A DNA stretch of 64,000 nucleotides from Candidatus Anammoximicrobium sp. (lineage in GTDB: Bacteria > Planctomycetota > Planctomycetia > Pirellulales > Pirellulaceae). The notes beneath the pieces were generated by a model that searched no databases, was not told the DNA's origin, and was given only the letters and a program-made list of their open reading frames with translations. The stretch is from assembly GCA_012515235.1 (NCBI GenBank), contig JAAYYU010000244.1, forward strand, positions 124,001 to 188,000, given 5' to 3'. The position numbers and the translations under genes are program-made. Position 1 is the first letter of the stretch, and every line of letters starts with the position of its first letter. Positions 26,659-35,157 of this stretch are shown one piece after another.

Positions 26659-29367
26659 TCAGGAGTCCAGCAGGTCCAACAGGAACAGCGGATCGGAGAG
26701 CCGGGCTAGGAACCGGTCGCGGAAGATTTCGTCTGCAGAACTCACGTCGATTTGCGGCGCGAGTCCGGGCATGACGGCGGCCAGATCGAGAGCGTCGAAA
26801 TTGGCCTGCAACTGGTCCGCCAGATCCAGCAACTGATCTACCGAGACGTGATCCCGAATCGCCTCCAGCAGGGGACCGATCGCCTTCCGCCACACCGCCC
26901 GATCGGCGCTTCCAAAGCCCTGCAGCGTGTCGTCCAAGCCGTCGGCATCCACCGTCGCGAGCAGGCCGTGGACGATGTCCAACATCCGCTCCGGCGTCAA
27001 CTGCAAAGTCTGCAACGGCTCCTGCCAGGCTCCCTCGTGCAGCCAGTCGTGCAACGCCTGCCAATCGACCCAGGAGGCCAGCGGCCGGACGGGCAAGGCG
27101 GCGTCGCCAGGCGTCGCGCCAGCGGGACCCTCGCCGGCATTCACCCGGTTGATGACGGCAACGATGTCGCGGGGCGTCAGATAATCGTTGCCATCCACGT
27201 CGAAGAAAAACCAGTCGTCCGCCGCCCGCTTGCCGAAGTACACTTCGCCGAGCTTGACGCCTGGATCAAAAATGTCGTGTGCCTGGACCGTGTCGGCGGA
27301 AATCGAGAACAACTGCTCGCCGATCCGCAGGCTGCGGAGGATGGAACCGGCGTGGTCGATCGTCCCCAAGACGCCAATCCGAGGCTGTTCTCTCGCCGTG
27401 TCGATGCAAAAGACCCACACTTGCGACTGCCACAGGGGCAGCGGCCAGGCAGCGCGGTCCCACAGACCGGTCAACAGCGGACTGCCGGCCTCGGACCAGG
27501 CCGCCGCCGGCGTCCAGGTGTCCAGCGGGACGGCAAGGATCTGCTGGTCGGGGAAATAACTGATCGCGTGGTGATTGAAAAACGCTTCGGACCACGACGA
27601 AGCGTCGCCAAACGACACGCGGTCCGTCAAGTGCGGGTCGGCCAAGTCAGAAACGTCGAACAGGGACAATTGCGGCTCCAATTGGGAACCGTTGGCGGCG
27701 TTCGCATTCCGGCCCAGCCCCAACAGGAACCGGCCGTCGATCATCTGGAGATAGTTGGCAAAGCCGGGGATCTTCAGCTCCCCCGCCACCCGCGGCGTTG
27801 CCGGGTCCGACAGGTCAACCGTGAACAGCGGATCGATCCAGGCGCCGCCGTCGGGGCCAAACGTGACCACGAACGCCCGATCCCCCAAGAAGCGGACGCC
27901 GTACAACTGCTCGCCGGGCGCCAGGTCTTCGATCCGGCCCACGCTTACCAACTCCTCGCCCGCCTGTTCCAACACGGATAACGAGCTGGCGGCCTCCGCT
28001 CGCCAGCCGTCCTGCGTGACGATTCTCAGGTAGCTGCCCTGCTCGTCCAGCGAGAAGGAGTCCAGCACTCGGCCCGCAACGCGGCCCCTCGCGAGCAGCG
28101 GAATCCGGCTCTCCTCCGGGCGCAAAGCGAACTTGTAGATCCGGCTGCTGGACCGGTCCGCCGCCCCGTCCGCCGTTGCCAGGTACAGGTTTTGCGGCGA
28201 GACGTAAACCGTGCTCGTCCCACCGATCGGCGCACTGGACGAAGCCACGATGCTCGGCGCAGCGCCCCTTGTGTCCAACGCCGTAATCGTCACGAGCTGA
28301 TCGTCTCGCCCTCCGAGCGGCTGATAGGTCGCTTCGGCGGCGGTCAGCAGCCCAGCGGCGGTCCAGTTGCCCGCCGCGTCGCCCAGCGTATAATCCGGCA
28401 AAGCCAATTCCAGCACCTGGTCGCCAATCCGTTTCCAATACTGCTCGCGCGTCTCATAGACCCATCGCGATCCGTCCGCGTCCGCCTCAATCCACGGCAG
28501 CACATCGGTCGCGGGGCCGTGCGACCAGGCCGCCAGACCCAACTCGCTACGGGGGTCCTGCGCGTCGACCGCGGGATCGGCCGGGAGAATCTGCGGCGCA
28601 GGCAGATGGAACGAGTGGTTGGACACCAGGTAGACCGTCTCGTCGATCATCCGCGAATCGACGTAGCTGCCTTCGACGTCCAAGCGGCTGATCAGCTGGG
28701 GCACGCCGGGTTCCGATACGTCGTACACCGTCACCTGGAATTTCGACTCGCCAGCCCGGCGCAAGTAGCCGATCTCCGAGGCGATCCCCGGCGTCGGCTC
28801 CGGCCAGTCGGCGGCGTATTGCGAGACGACTGTCAGCCGGTCATTGCTCAAGTACAGCGCTGCCGCGCTCCCTTCGCTGCTCAGCCGGGACACGATCTGC
28901 ATCTCAGCGGCCGATTGGGCGTCGACAATCGTCACCTCCGCGCCCCGGCCAATGTACAGATATCGCCCGTCGGTCTTGACCAAATCGCCCTCGTCGACGC
29001 CCGCGACCTGCAGATTGGTCGTCGAGTAGCCCAGGTCCGCGTTCACGCCGCCGTCCGCCGACGTTCGGGCATCCAAGACCAGCACGGGCCAAAACTGCCA
29101 CGTCTCGCGGCCAAACAAGTCGGCATAACGTTTCTCCGCCTCCTGGATCAGAAACTGCTTCAATTCCTCGGCCGAGCCGAAACAGGCCAAGGGACGTTCT
29201 TCCCCGGACACTTCCGACGCGGGCGCCGTGCCGTCGCTGACCGCTGGAGCGATGGAACCGTCGGTCAACAACGCGCCCCACTGAACATCCAAGACGACGC
29301 GCGGCTCCAGCGACTCGAAGGTCAACCTGCCGGAGCGACGCCGTTTTCGATGAGGACTGCTGGCCAT
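26659..29367 (-). CDS. Beta-propeller surface protein with LEPR motif and dockerin-like repeat
   Basis: 902 residues. The N-terminus, RKRRRSGRLTFESLEPRVVL, is the planctomycete LEPR-type leader found on large exported proteins. The bulk (about 60-680) resembles the secreted C-terminal beta-propeller family (PF09826-like): AGVDEGDLVKTDGRYLYIG, DRLTVVSQYA, FLGDRAFVVTFG and QMIDGRFLLGLG repeat the blade pattern. At about residues 715-745 there is FDVDGNDYLTPRDIVAVINR, a dockerin type I-like calcium loop. The final ~150 residues are helical and not recognised. The start 29367 is set by the LEPR leader. A cell-surface or S-layer-associated role is inference. Confidence 0.8.
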   Translation of the reverse strand: MASSPHRKRRRSGRLTFESLEPRVVLDVQWGALLTDGSIAPAVSDGTAPASEVSGEERPLACFGSAEELKQFLIQEAEKRYADLFGRETWQFWPVLVLDARTSADGGVNADLGYSTTNLQVAGVDEGDLVKTDGRYLYIGRGAEVTIVDAQSAAEMQIVSRLSSEGSAAALYLSNDRLTVVSQYAADWPEPTPGIASEIGYLRRAGESKFQVTVYDVSEPGVPQLISRLDVEGSYVDSRMIDETVYLVSNHSFHLPAPQILPADPAVDAQDPRSELGLAAWSHGPATDVLPWIEADADGSRWVYETREQYWKRIGDQVLELALPDYTLGDAAGNWTAAGLLTAAEATYQPLGGRDDQLVTITALDTRGAAPSIVASSSAPIGGTSTVYVSPQNLYLATADGAADRSSSRIYKFALRPEESRIPLLARGRVAGRVLDSFSLDEQGSYLRIVTQDGWRAEAASSLSVLEQAGEELVSVGRIEDLAPGEQLYGVRFLGDRAFVVTFGPDGGAWIDPLFTVDLSDPATPRVAGELKIPGFANYLQMIDGRFLLGLGRNANAANGSQLEPQLSLFDVSDLADPHLTDRVSFGDASSWSEAFFNHHAISYFPDQQILAVPLDTWTPAAAWSEAGSPLLTGLWDRAAWPLPLWQSQVWVFCIDTAREQPRIGVLGTIDHAGSILRSLRIGEQLFSISADTVQAHDIFDPGVKLGEVYFGKRAADDWFFFDVDGNDYLTPRDIVAVINRVNAGEGPAGATPGDAALPVRPLASWVDWQALHDWLHEGAWQEPLQTLQLTPERMLDIVHGLLATVDADGLDDTLQGFGSADRAVWRKAIGPLLEAIRDHVSVDQLLDLADQLQANFDALDLAAVMPGLAPQIDVSSADEIFRDRFLARLSDPLFLLDLLDS

Positions 29368-29735
29368 CTGCGAACGACTCCAAGCCAAGAATAAAAAGCG
29401 GGGACGGATCGTCGAACGCCCACCCAGCGCCGCCCGAAATCCAAGACCAGGGCTCGCCGCCCCGCAGGGATGCGGGCGCAAGCGGCTCTGCCAGCCCCAA
29501 TCCTGCCAGCCCCAATCCTAACAGCCGGTCGAACAAAGGCGACTGGCTCCGAGCTGCGTCGGAGGAACCCAGGGAAAGACGACCTCCGCGAGACCTGTCC
29601 CCTGCTTTCGACAGGCGGCTAAACCTGGACGATACGACGATTCTACCGTGCCGAGCCGGTTATGGCCAGAGATACGCCCCCAGCCACCACCCTTCGGCGG
29701 CAGGCTGCCAGCCGCGCGTCCGGGCGGTCCCAGGC
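29368..29735. other. 368-bp intergenic stretch with one repeat copy
   Basis: No supported gene. It lies between the start of the LEPR protein and the end of feoB, both on the minus strand. It holds the repeat at 29541-29602. Confidence 0.45.
29541..29602. repeat. Dispersed ~60-bp repeat with partial dyad symmetry
   Basis: Starts GACTGGCTCCGAGCTGCGTC and ends GCGAGACCTGTCCCC; an internal CGGAGG pairs with CCTCCG. It matches positions 1-56, and its ends also match the GACTGGCTCCGA...CCTGTCCC ends of the element at 20506-20605. Confidence 0.5.
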
Positions 29736-31985
29736 TCATCCGCCTCGGATCAAGTACCACATCTGCGCCACCACAAAGCAAACCGCAGCCCCCATGACCA
29801 GCGGCAAGAAAGTGGCCAAAGCGGTCCATTTGGCGCTTCGCGTCTCTTTCCAAATCGTATAGATCGTTGTCGAACAAGGATTGTGCAGCAGGCTGAACAG
29901 CATCAGATTTACGCCCGTCAGCACGGTCCAGCCCCCGGCCCGGAGAATCTCGGCCGTGGCCGCCGCCGACTCGGCCTCGAACATCACCCCCCGCCCGTGT
30001 CCTGCGTCGGTCAGTTCGGCAGTCAAGGCGGTCAGCATCAACACGGTGGGGATCACGATTTCGTTGGCCGGGATGGCCACCACGTAGGCCAGTAGAATCA
30101 CGCCGTTCAAGCCGATCAGAACGCCGAGCGGATCCAGAAAACCGACCGCCCATTCGGCAAGGGACCAGCCGCCGATGTGGACGTTGGCCACCAGCCAGAT
30201 GACGGCGCCCGCCGGCAGCGCGAACATCACGGCTCGCCACAGCACAAAGATCGTCCGGTCGATCAGCGACGTATACAGCGTCTGCAGCAGATTCGGCGGG
30301 CGGTACGGAGGCAACTCCAAGTGGAACGACGAGGGCTCGCCCTGCAGCACCGTCCGGGACAGAACCCAAGAGGCCAGAAACATGCACGCCACGCCCAGCA
30401 AGGCAATGGCGGCGACGGCGCCGGTCGCCACCAGGCCCATCAGGTACGACGGCACCAGCGCGCCCAGGAAGATCGTGGCGATCAGGATCTGCGTGGGCCA
30501 GCGGCCGTTGCACAGCGAAAAGTTGTTCGTCAGAATCGCAATCAGCCGCTCCCGCGGACTGTCGATTACGCGCGTGGACACCACGGCGGCGGCATTGCAC
30601 CCGAAGCCCATGCACATGGTCAAGGCTTGCTTGCCGTGCGCCCCGCAGCGGTGGAAGATGCGGTCCAGGTTGAACGCCACCCGCGGCAAATAGCCGAAAT
30701 CCTCCAGCAGCGTGAACATCGGAAAAAAGATCGCCATGGGCGGCAGCATGACACTGACCACCCAGGCGGTCGCCAGATAGAGGCCGTCAATCAACAGTCC
30801 GTCCAGCCACCAGGGCAAGCCGGCGTACGCAGCGGCCGACTTCAGGGCCGGATGGACGACGCCCAACAACAGGTCGAACAGCACGCCCGACGGAACGTTG
30901 GCGCCGACGACCGTCAGCCACAGCACGATGGCCAGCATCAGCATCATGATCGGATAGCCGGTCCAGCGATTGGTCAGCAGCCAATCCAGTTTGTGGTCCC
31001 AATCGCCGCCGCGCCGCGTTTCATCGCGGGTCACGACGCGATCGGCAATCGCCGCGGCCTGGACGTACAGGTTTTCGACCAACGCCTGATGGAAATTCGG
31101 TCCCGCCTGCCAGCGCAGCCGCTCGGCCTGGGCCAGCACTTCGCCGGCCGCGCCGCCGGGATGGCGGCCCGGCCCGCTCCGGGAATCCTGGTCCGCATCG
31201 ACGATCTTGTCGTGGGACAAGTCGCCCAGTTCGCCGGTCGAGACCGCCTGGGCGATCCGTTCGTCGTGGTCCAGCAACCGCAGGGCCACCCAGCGTGCGT
31301 TGGGCAAGCCGGGGACCGTCGCCGACACCGTCTGGGACAACTCGTCCACCACATGTTTCAACGGCAGGCTGAGCATCGGCGCCCGCCGAGGCTGGCAGAT
31401 GTACTTGCCCGTGGCCACGGCGTCCAGACGCCGCAGCAAGCCGTCCAGGCCTTCGTTCTGCCGCGCCGCCGCCGGCGCGACGGGCACGCCCAACGCGTCC
31501 GCCAGCGCGACGGCATCTACGAGGATTCCCCGCCGCCGAGCTTCGTCCATCAGGTTCAGGCAGACCACGACCCGGTCGGTGATCTCCAGGACCTGCAGCA
31601 CCAGATTCAAGTTCCTCTCCAGCCGGCAGGCATCGACCACGATGACCGTGACGTCCGGCCGCCCGAACAGCAGGAAATCGCGGGCTACTTCTTCGTCGGC
31701 GCTGGTCGCCAACAACGAATAGGTGCCCGGCAGATCGACGAGCTTGTAGCTGCGCCCGCCGAAGACGAATCCGCCTTCGGCCCGCGTGACCGTCTTGCCG
31801 GGCCAATTCCCCGTGTGCTGCCGCAGTCCCGTGAGATGGTTGAAGACCGTGCTCTTGCCGACATTGGGATTGCCCGCCAACGCCACGACGAACTCGGAAG
31901 CGGCGACGTTCAAGCCCATGCGGACGAGTTGAACGCGGTTGTGGCCGGGGGCGTCGCCAGCGGACGCGGGCGAAGGCTCCGTCAT
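29736..31985 (-). CDS. feoB: Ferrous iron transporter FeoB
   Basis: GTP-gated Fe(II) importer of the inner membrane. The 749-residue protein has an N-terminal G domain with GNPNVGKSTVFNHLTG (G1), GNWPGKTV, DLPGTYSLLA (G3) and VCLNLMDEA (NxxD, G4), then a GDI-like region and membrane gates with LPPMAIFFPMFTLLEDFGYL and TNNFSLCNGRWPTQIL. It ends with further helices and no C-terminal Cys-rich tail. ATG 31985 overlaps the upstream gene's stop (ATGA) and has GGAAGG nine bases upstream, better than ATG 31994. Coupling to the regulator/FeoA gene suggests one iron-uptake operon. Confidence 0.93.
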   Translation of the reverse strand: MTEPSPASAGDAPGHNRVQLVRMGLNVAASEFVVALAGNPNVGKSTVFNHLTGLRQHTGNWPGKTVTRAEGGFVFGGRSYKLVDLPGTYSLLATSADEEVARDFLLFGRPDVTVIVVDACRLERNLNLVLQVLEITDRVVVCLNLMDEARRRGILVDAVALADALGVPVAPAAARQNEGLDGLLRRLDAVATGKYICQPRRAPMLSLPLKHVVDELSQTVSATVPGLPNARWVALRLLDHDERIAQAVSTGELGDLSHDKIVDADQDSRSGPGRHPGGAAGEVLAQAERLRWQAGPNFHQALVENLYVQAAAIADRVVTRDETRRGGDWDHKLDWLLTNRWTGYPIMMLMLAIVLWLTVVGANVPSGVLFDLLLGVVHPALKSAAAYAGLPWWLDGLLIDGLYLATAWVVSVMLPPMAIFFPMFTLLEDFGYLPRVAFNLDRIFHRCGAHGKQALTMCMGFGCNAAAVVSTRVIDSPRERLIAILTNNFSLCNGRWPTQILIATIFLGALVPSYLMGLVATGAVAAIALLGVACMFLASWVLSRTVLQGEPSSFHLELPPYRPPNLLQTLYTSLIDRTIFVLWRAVMFALPAGAVIWLVANVHIGGWSLAEWAVGFLDPLGVLIGLNGVILLAYVVAIPANEIVIPTVLMLTALTAELTDAGHGRGVMFEAESAAATAEILRAGGWTVLTGVNLMLFSLLHNPCSTTIYTIWKETRSAKWTALATFLPLVMGAAVCFVVAQMWYLIRGG

Positions 31986-33037
31986 GTTGTCCATCCTTCC
32001 GTCTGTTGCGCCAGCGCCGCGTCCGCCTGCATCTTGACGTAAATCAAGTCCGCCTGTGCCTTGCGGAGCGCGATCATGGCCCCGCGGATGCGGTAGGCGA
32101 CCGGGTCGCCGCCAGTGCTCGCCAACTCGGCGCGGATCAGCGTCCCCGGCACCACGCCCAGGTCCAACAGCCGGCGACGTGCCAGCCCTCGGCAAGCCGG
32201 GGACAAATCGACCACCGTGGCCTGCTGGCCGATGGCCAGCGACGACAACCGACTGTCGGGCAAAACCGGCTCGACGACTTCGTCGAGCGGCTCCACCGTC
32301 AGATTCGCCGCGACCACCGGCGCCAGCGTGTGCTCCTGCAACTCGGCCTCGATCCGGATCCGGTCGGGCTGGCTGTCGAGTACGCGGATCGAGACGCCCG
32401 GCGACAGCTGCGCCGCGACCAGCTGGGCGTAGACCTCGACCGGCTCATCCTCAATATGGACGATCCGCGCGGTCGCGCCGGCTTTCAGCGCCGGCAGCGG
32501 CACGCCGTGCCGGGCCGGTATCGCCCCGTCGGCCGTCGGGATCGGGTCCCCGTGCGGATCGAAACTGGGGTTGCCCAACTGGGCCGAGATCGCCTCCGCT
32601 TCGGCCTCCGTCAGGCGATGCTCCAACTGGTCCGCCCGCTGGTGCCATTCCGCCTGGCCAACGCCCGTGCGTTCTGCCAGGTAACTTTCCAGCAGCCGAT
32701 GAATCCGGATCACGCGGAGGGCGTAACTGCAACCTTCCGGAGTCAGCTTCAGGTTGCGTTGATCAGCCACCAGCAGGCCCAGCGTCTCCAAACGAGCGAT
32801 CAGATTCGCCGCTTCGTCGCGGCTGATTTCCAGCGCTCCGGCCACGCTGTCCCACGTCGCTGCGCCTCGTTCGTACTCGCAGTCGTGCAGGTGCTTCAGC
32901 GCATCCTCGATCCGCACCCGTTCCGTCGCCCGGCGGCCGCGCAACCAGTTCCAAAACCAGCCGCTGCGAGGGCGCAACAGGATCACCACGACTAGAAAGA
33001 GAACCGCTGCCAGGGAGAGATTGATCGCTGGGGTCAT
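31982..33037 (-). CDS. Membrane-anchored DtxR/MntR-like and FeoA fusion protein
   Basis: 351 residues. A single hydrophobic helix (about 5-22, AAVLFLVVVILL) is followed by a winged-helix DtxR-like domain (about 40-110, with ATWDSVAGALEISRDEAANL), then the DtxR dimerisation block HRLLESYLAERTG, DQLEHRLTEAEAEAI and NPSFDPHGDPIPTADG. Two SH3-like FeoA-type domains complete it (about 178-250 and 265-340, the latter with ACRGLARRRLLDLGVVPGT and IALRKAQADLIYV). In classical DtxR there is one SH3 domain and no membrane helix. It overlaps feoB by four bases, so it probably serves as both FeoA partner and iron sensor. DNA binding by a membrane-anchored form is an inference. Confidence 0.82.
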   Translation of the reverse strand: MTPAINLSLAAVLFLVVVILLRPRSGWFWNWLRGRRATERVRIEDALKHLHDCEYERGAATWDSVAGALEISRDEAANLIARLETLGLLVADQRNLKLTPEGCSYALRVIRIHRLLESYLAERTGVGQAEWHQRADQLEHRLTEAEAEAISAQLGNPSFDPHGDPIPTADGAIPARHGVPLPALKAGATARIVHIEDEPVEVYAQLVAAQLSPGVSIRVLDSQPDRIRIEAELQEHTLAPVVAANLTVEPLDEVVEPVLPDSRLSSLAIGQQATVVDLSPACRGLARRRLLDLGVVPGTLIRAELASTGGDPVAYRIRGAMIALRKAQADLIYVKMQADAALAQQTEGWTT

Positions 33038-33453
33038 ACCGTGTTCGGAACTACGTCAAGTTCGTCCTGGATGAAGTTGCGGTTTCGGTGTTCGCTCGCC
33101 AGGGGCGGTTTGCCGGGAACACGCGAGATTATAGAGGTAGACCGTCGGAACAACTACGGGATCGAACCGTTCAGAGACTGCCCGCTTTCGCTGGATTTCG
33201 AGTCTGCAACAGCCATCGCTCCAGCCACTCTCAGGCGTGCGCCGACCCGCGACGGCTCGTGCGGACCACGGCTGGCGTCGTCTTAACCGTCGGCGCGACA
33301 GCGGCTTACAAAGACGGCCACGCAATTCGTACAATTGGCGATGCCGGCAACCAAGACTTCCGCCACGGGACTCGAACCATTCCCCACTGCCTGTTGGCGA
33401 TCGCGCCGGAATACTTTACAATCCGCGTCCAAACCCAACTGGGAGAGTCTCTC
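33038..33453. other. 416-bp divergent intergenic region
   Basis: It separates the FeoA-fusion start (minus) from the small SAM-hydrolase-like gene (plus). An open plus-strand frame runs through it from 33088 but its translation is unlike a protein until 33454. The feo promoter and any iron box should lie here; I could not pick one with confidence. Confidence 0.4.
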
Positions 33454-33744
33454 GTGGCCGAAAAAATCCAAGGCAGCATCGTGTCCATTACTGCCACGGG
33501 CAGTTTGGTGACAGACATCACGGCCGACCAACTGCGTGATGCGCCGCGGGACGAGCGGACCCAGGTTCGCTGTGACGAGCATTTCACCCAAGGCATCTTT
33601 CCGCCCGATCACGGCGAACCGGAGATGACGTTCCTGGCCGTGTTGCCCGAATCCGGCCCCCTGCAACTGGAAATCGTCGGCGACAACGCCAGCCTCATGC
33701 TGGGAATCCGCGTTGGTCAGCGAGTGGTCGTGGAATGGGTATGA
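33454..33744 (+). CDS. Small stand-alone SAM-hydroxide adenosyltransferase C-terminal-like protein
   Basis: A 96-residue protein beginning at GTG 33454, which has GGGAGAG at 33441-33447. Its body (GSIVSITATGSLVTDITADQ, MTFLAVLPESGPLQLEIVGD and NASLMLGIRVGQRVVVEW) resembles the C-terminal beta-barrel of the DUF62/SAM hydroxide adenosyltransferase (duf-62, chlorinase/fluorinase) family, without the N-terminal catalytic domain. The stop overlaps the bioA start, so it is coupled to an enzyme that uses SAM as amino donor. A regulatory or SAM-binding role is inference. Confidence 0.65.
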   Translation: MAEKIQGSIVSITATGSLVTDITADQLRDAPRDERTQVRCDEHFTQGIFPPDHGEPEMTFLAVLPESGPLQLEIVGDNASLMLGIRVGQRVVVEWV

Positions 33745-35093
33745 AGGCGACGCAGGAGGAGTTGACGCGCTGGGATCGCGAGACCGTCTGGCACGCCTTT
33801 ACGCAGATGGCCGAGTACGAGCCGTTGCTGATCGAACGGGCGCATGGCTGTACGCTGGTCGATCTCGACGGTCGGGAGTATTTAGACGGGGTCTCCAACC
33901 TGTGGTGCAACATCCACGGGCACGCCCACCCGCGATTGAACCAGGCGATTCGCGGCCAACTGGACAAGGTGGCCCACGTCACCTCGCTGGGCTTGTCGAA
34001 TCCCACGACCGTGATGCTCGCCAAGCGTCTGACCGAACTGGCGCCCCCCGGCTTGCAGCACGTGTTCTTTGCCAGCGACGGATCGTCGGCGGTCGAAGTC
34101 GCCTTGAAGATGGCCTTTCAGTACTGGCGGCAGTGTCCCGAACCGCGCCCCGGCAAGACGAAGTATCTGGCGTTCATCGAAGCCTACCACGGCGACACCC
34201 TGGGCAGCGTCAGCGTCGGCGGCGTGGCCCGGTTCCACGACATGTTCCGCTCGCTGTTGTTCGAGGTCATCCGCCTGCCCACGCCCGACGGCTACCGCTT
34301 GCCGCCAGAAGTCACGCCGGCGACGGCCTGCCGGTACTACCTGGATCAGTTGCAGCATGCGCTGCGCTTGCACCACGAGGATCTCGCCGCAGTTGTGATC
34401 GAGCCGCTGATCCAATGCGCCGCCGGCATGATCACGCATCCCGTCGGTTATCTGCGCGGCGTGCGCGAACTCACGCGCCGCTACGACGTCCTGCTGATCG
34501 TCGACGAAGTGGCGACCGGTTTTGGGCGGACCGGCAAGCTGTTTGCCTGCGAGCACGAGGGCGCGGCGCCGGACCTGATGTGCCTGGGCAAAGGCCTGAC
34601 CGGCGGCTACCTGCCGATGGCGGCGACGCTGGCCACGGACGAGATCTGGCAGGCGTTCCTGGGCAGTTACGCGGCGGGGCGAACGTTCTATCACGGCCAC
34701 ACCTTCACCGGCAATCCGCTGGGCGCTGCGGTGGCCTTGGCCACCCTGGACGTGTTCGACGAGGAGCAAACGCTGGCCAACTTGCCGCCGAAGATCGAGC
34801 GATTGACCGAGCACCTGGCGCGCATCGCCGGCCACCCGCACGTGGGCGACGTGCGGCAGCGCGGGCTGATGGCCGGCATCGAATTGGTCCGGAACCGGCA
34901 GACGCAGGAGCCTTATGCCTGGGCGGAAAAACGCGGCTACCGAGTCTGCGACTACGCCCGCACCGAAGGCGTCTGGTTGAGGCCCCTGGGCAACGTCGTC
35001 GTCATCATGCCGCCGCTGGCCATCACCCTGAACGAACTCGATCGCATCTGCACCGCCGTGGAACGAGGCATCGTCCAGGCCACTGCGGATTAG
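33735..35093 (+). CDS. bioA: Adenosylmethionine-8-amino-7-oxononanoate aminotransferase
   Basis: PLP enzyme of biotin synthesis that makes 7,8-diaminopelargonate with SAM as amino donor. The 452-residue class III aminotransferase has WHAFTQMAEYEPLLIERA, YLDGVSNLWCNIHGH, FFASDGSSAVEVALKMA, YHGDTLGSVSVGG, LLIVDEVATGFGRTGKLF and the PLP lysine in CLGKGLTGGYLPMA; these BioA signatures separate it from other class III enzymes. ATG 33735 or ATG 33741 could be used; the second makes an ATGA overlap with the upstream gene. No bioB, bioD or bioF is present here. Confidence 0.93.
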   Translation: MGMKATQEELTRWDRETVWHAFTQMAEYEPLLIERAHGCTLVDLDGREYLDGVSNLWCNIHGHAHPRLNQAIRGQLDKVAHVTSLGLSNPTTVMLAKRLTELAPPGLQHVFFASDGSSAVEVALKMAFQYWRQCPEPRPGKTKYLAFIEAYHGDTLGSVSVGGVARFHDMFRSLLFEVIRLPTPDGYRLPPEVTPATACRYYLDQLQHALRLHHEDLAAVVIEPLIQCAAGMITHPVGYLRGVRELTRRYDVLLIVDEVATGFGRTGKLFACEHEGAAPDLMCLGKGLTGGYLPMAATLATDEIWQAFLGSYAAGRTFYHGHTFTGNPLGAAVALATLDVFDEEQTLANLPPKIERLTEHLARIAGHPHVGDVRQRGLMAGIELVRNRQTQEPYAWAEKRGYRVCDYARTEGVWLRPLGNVVVIMPPLAITLNELDRICTAVERGIVQATAD

Positions 35094-35157
35094 TCCCCGA
35101 TGCCGCCCAGGTCCGGCTGGGACGATCGGCAACCGGACCACCGCGGCGTCTGGGAGT

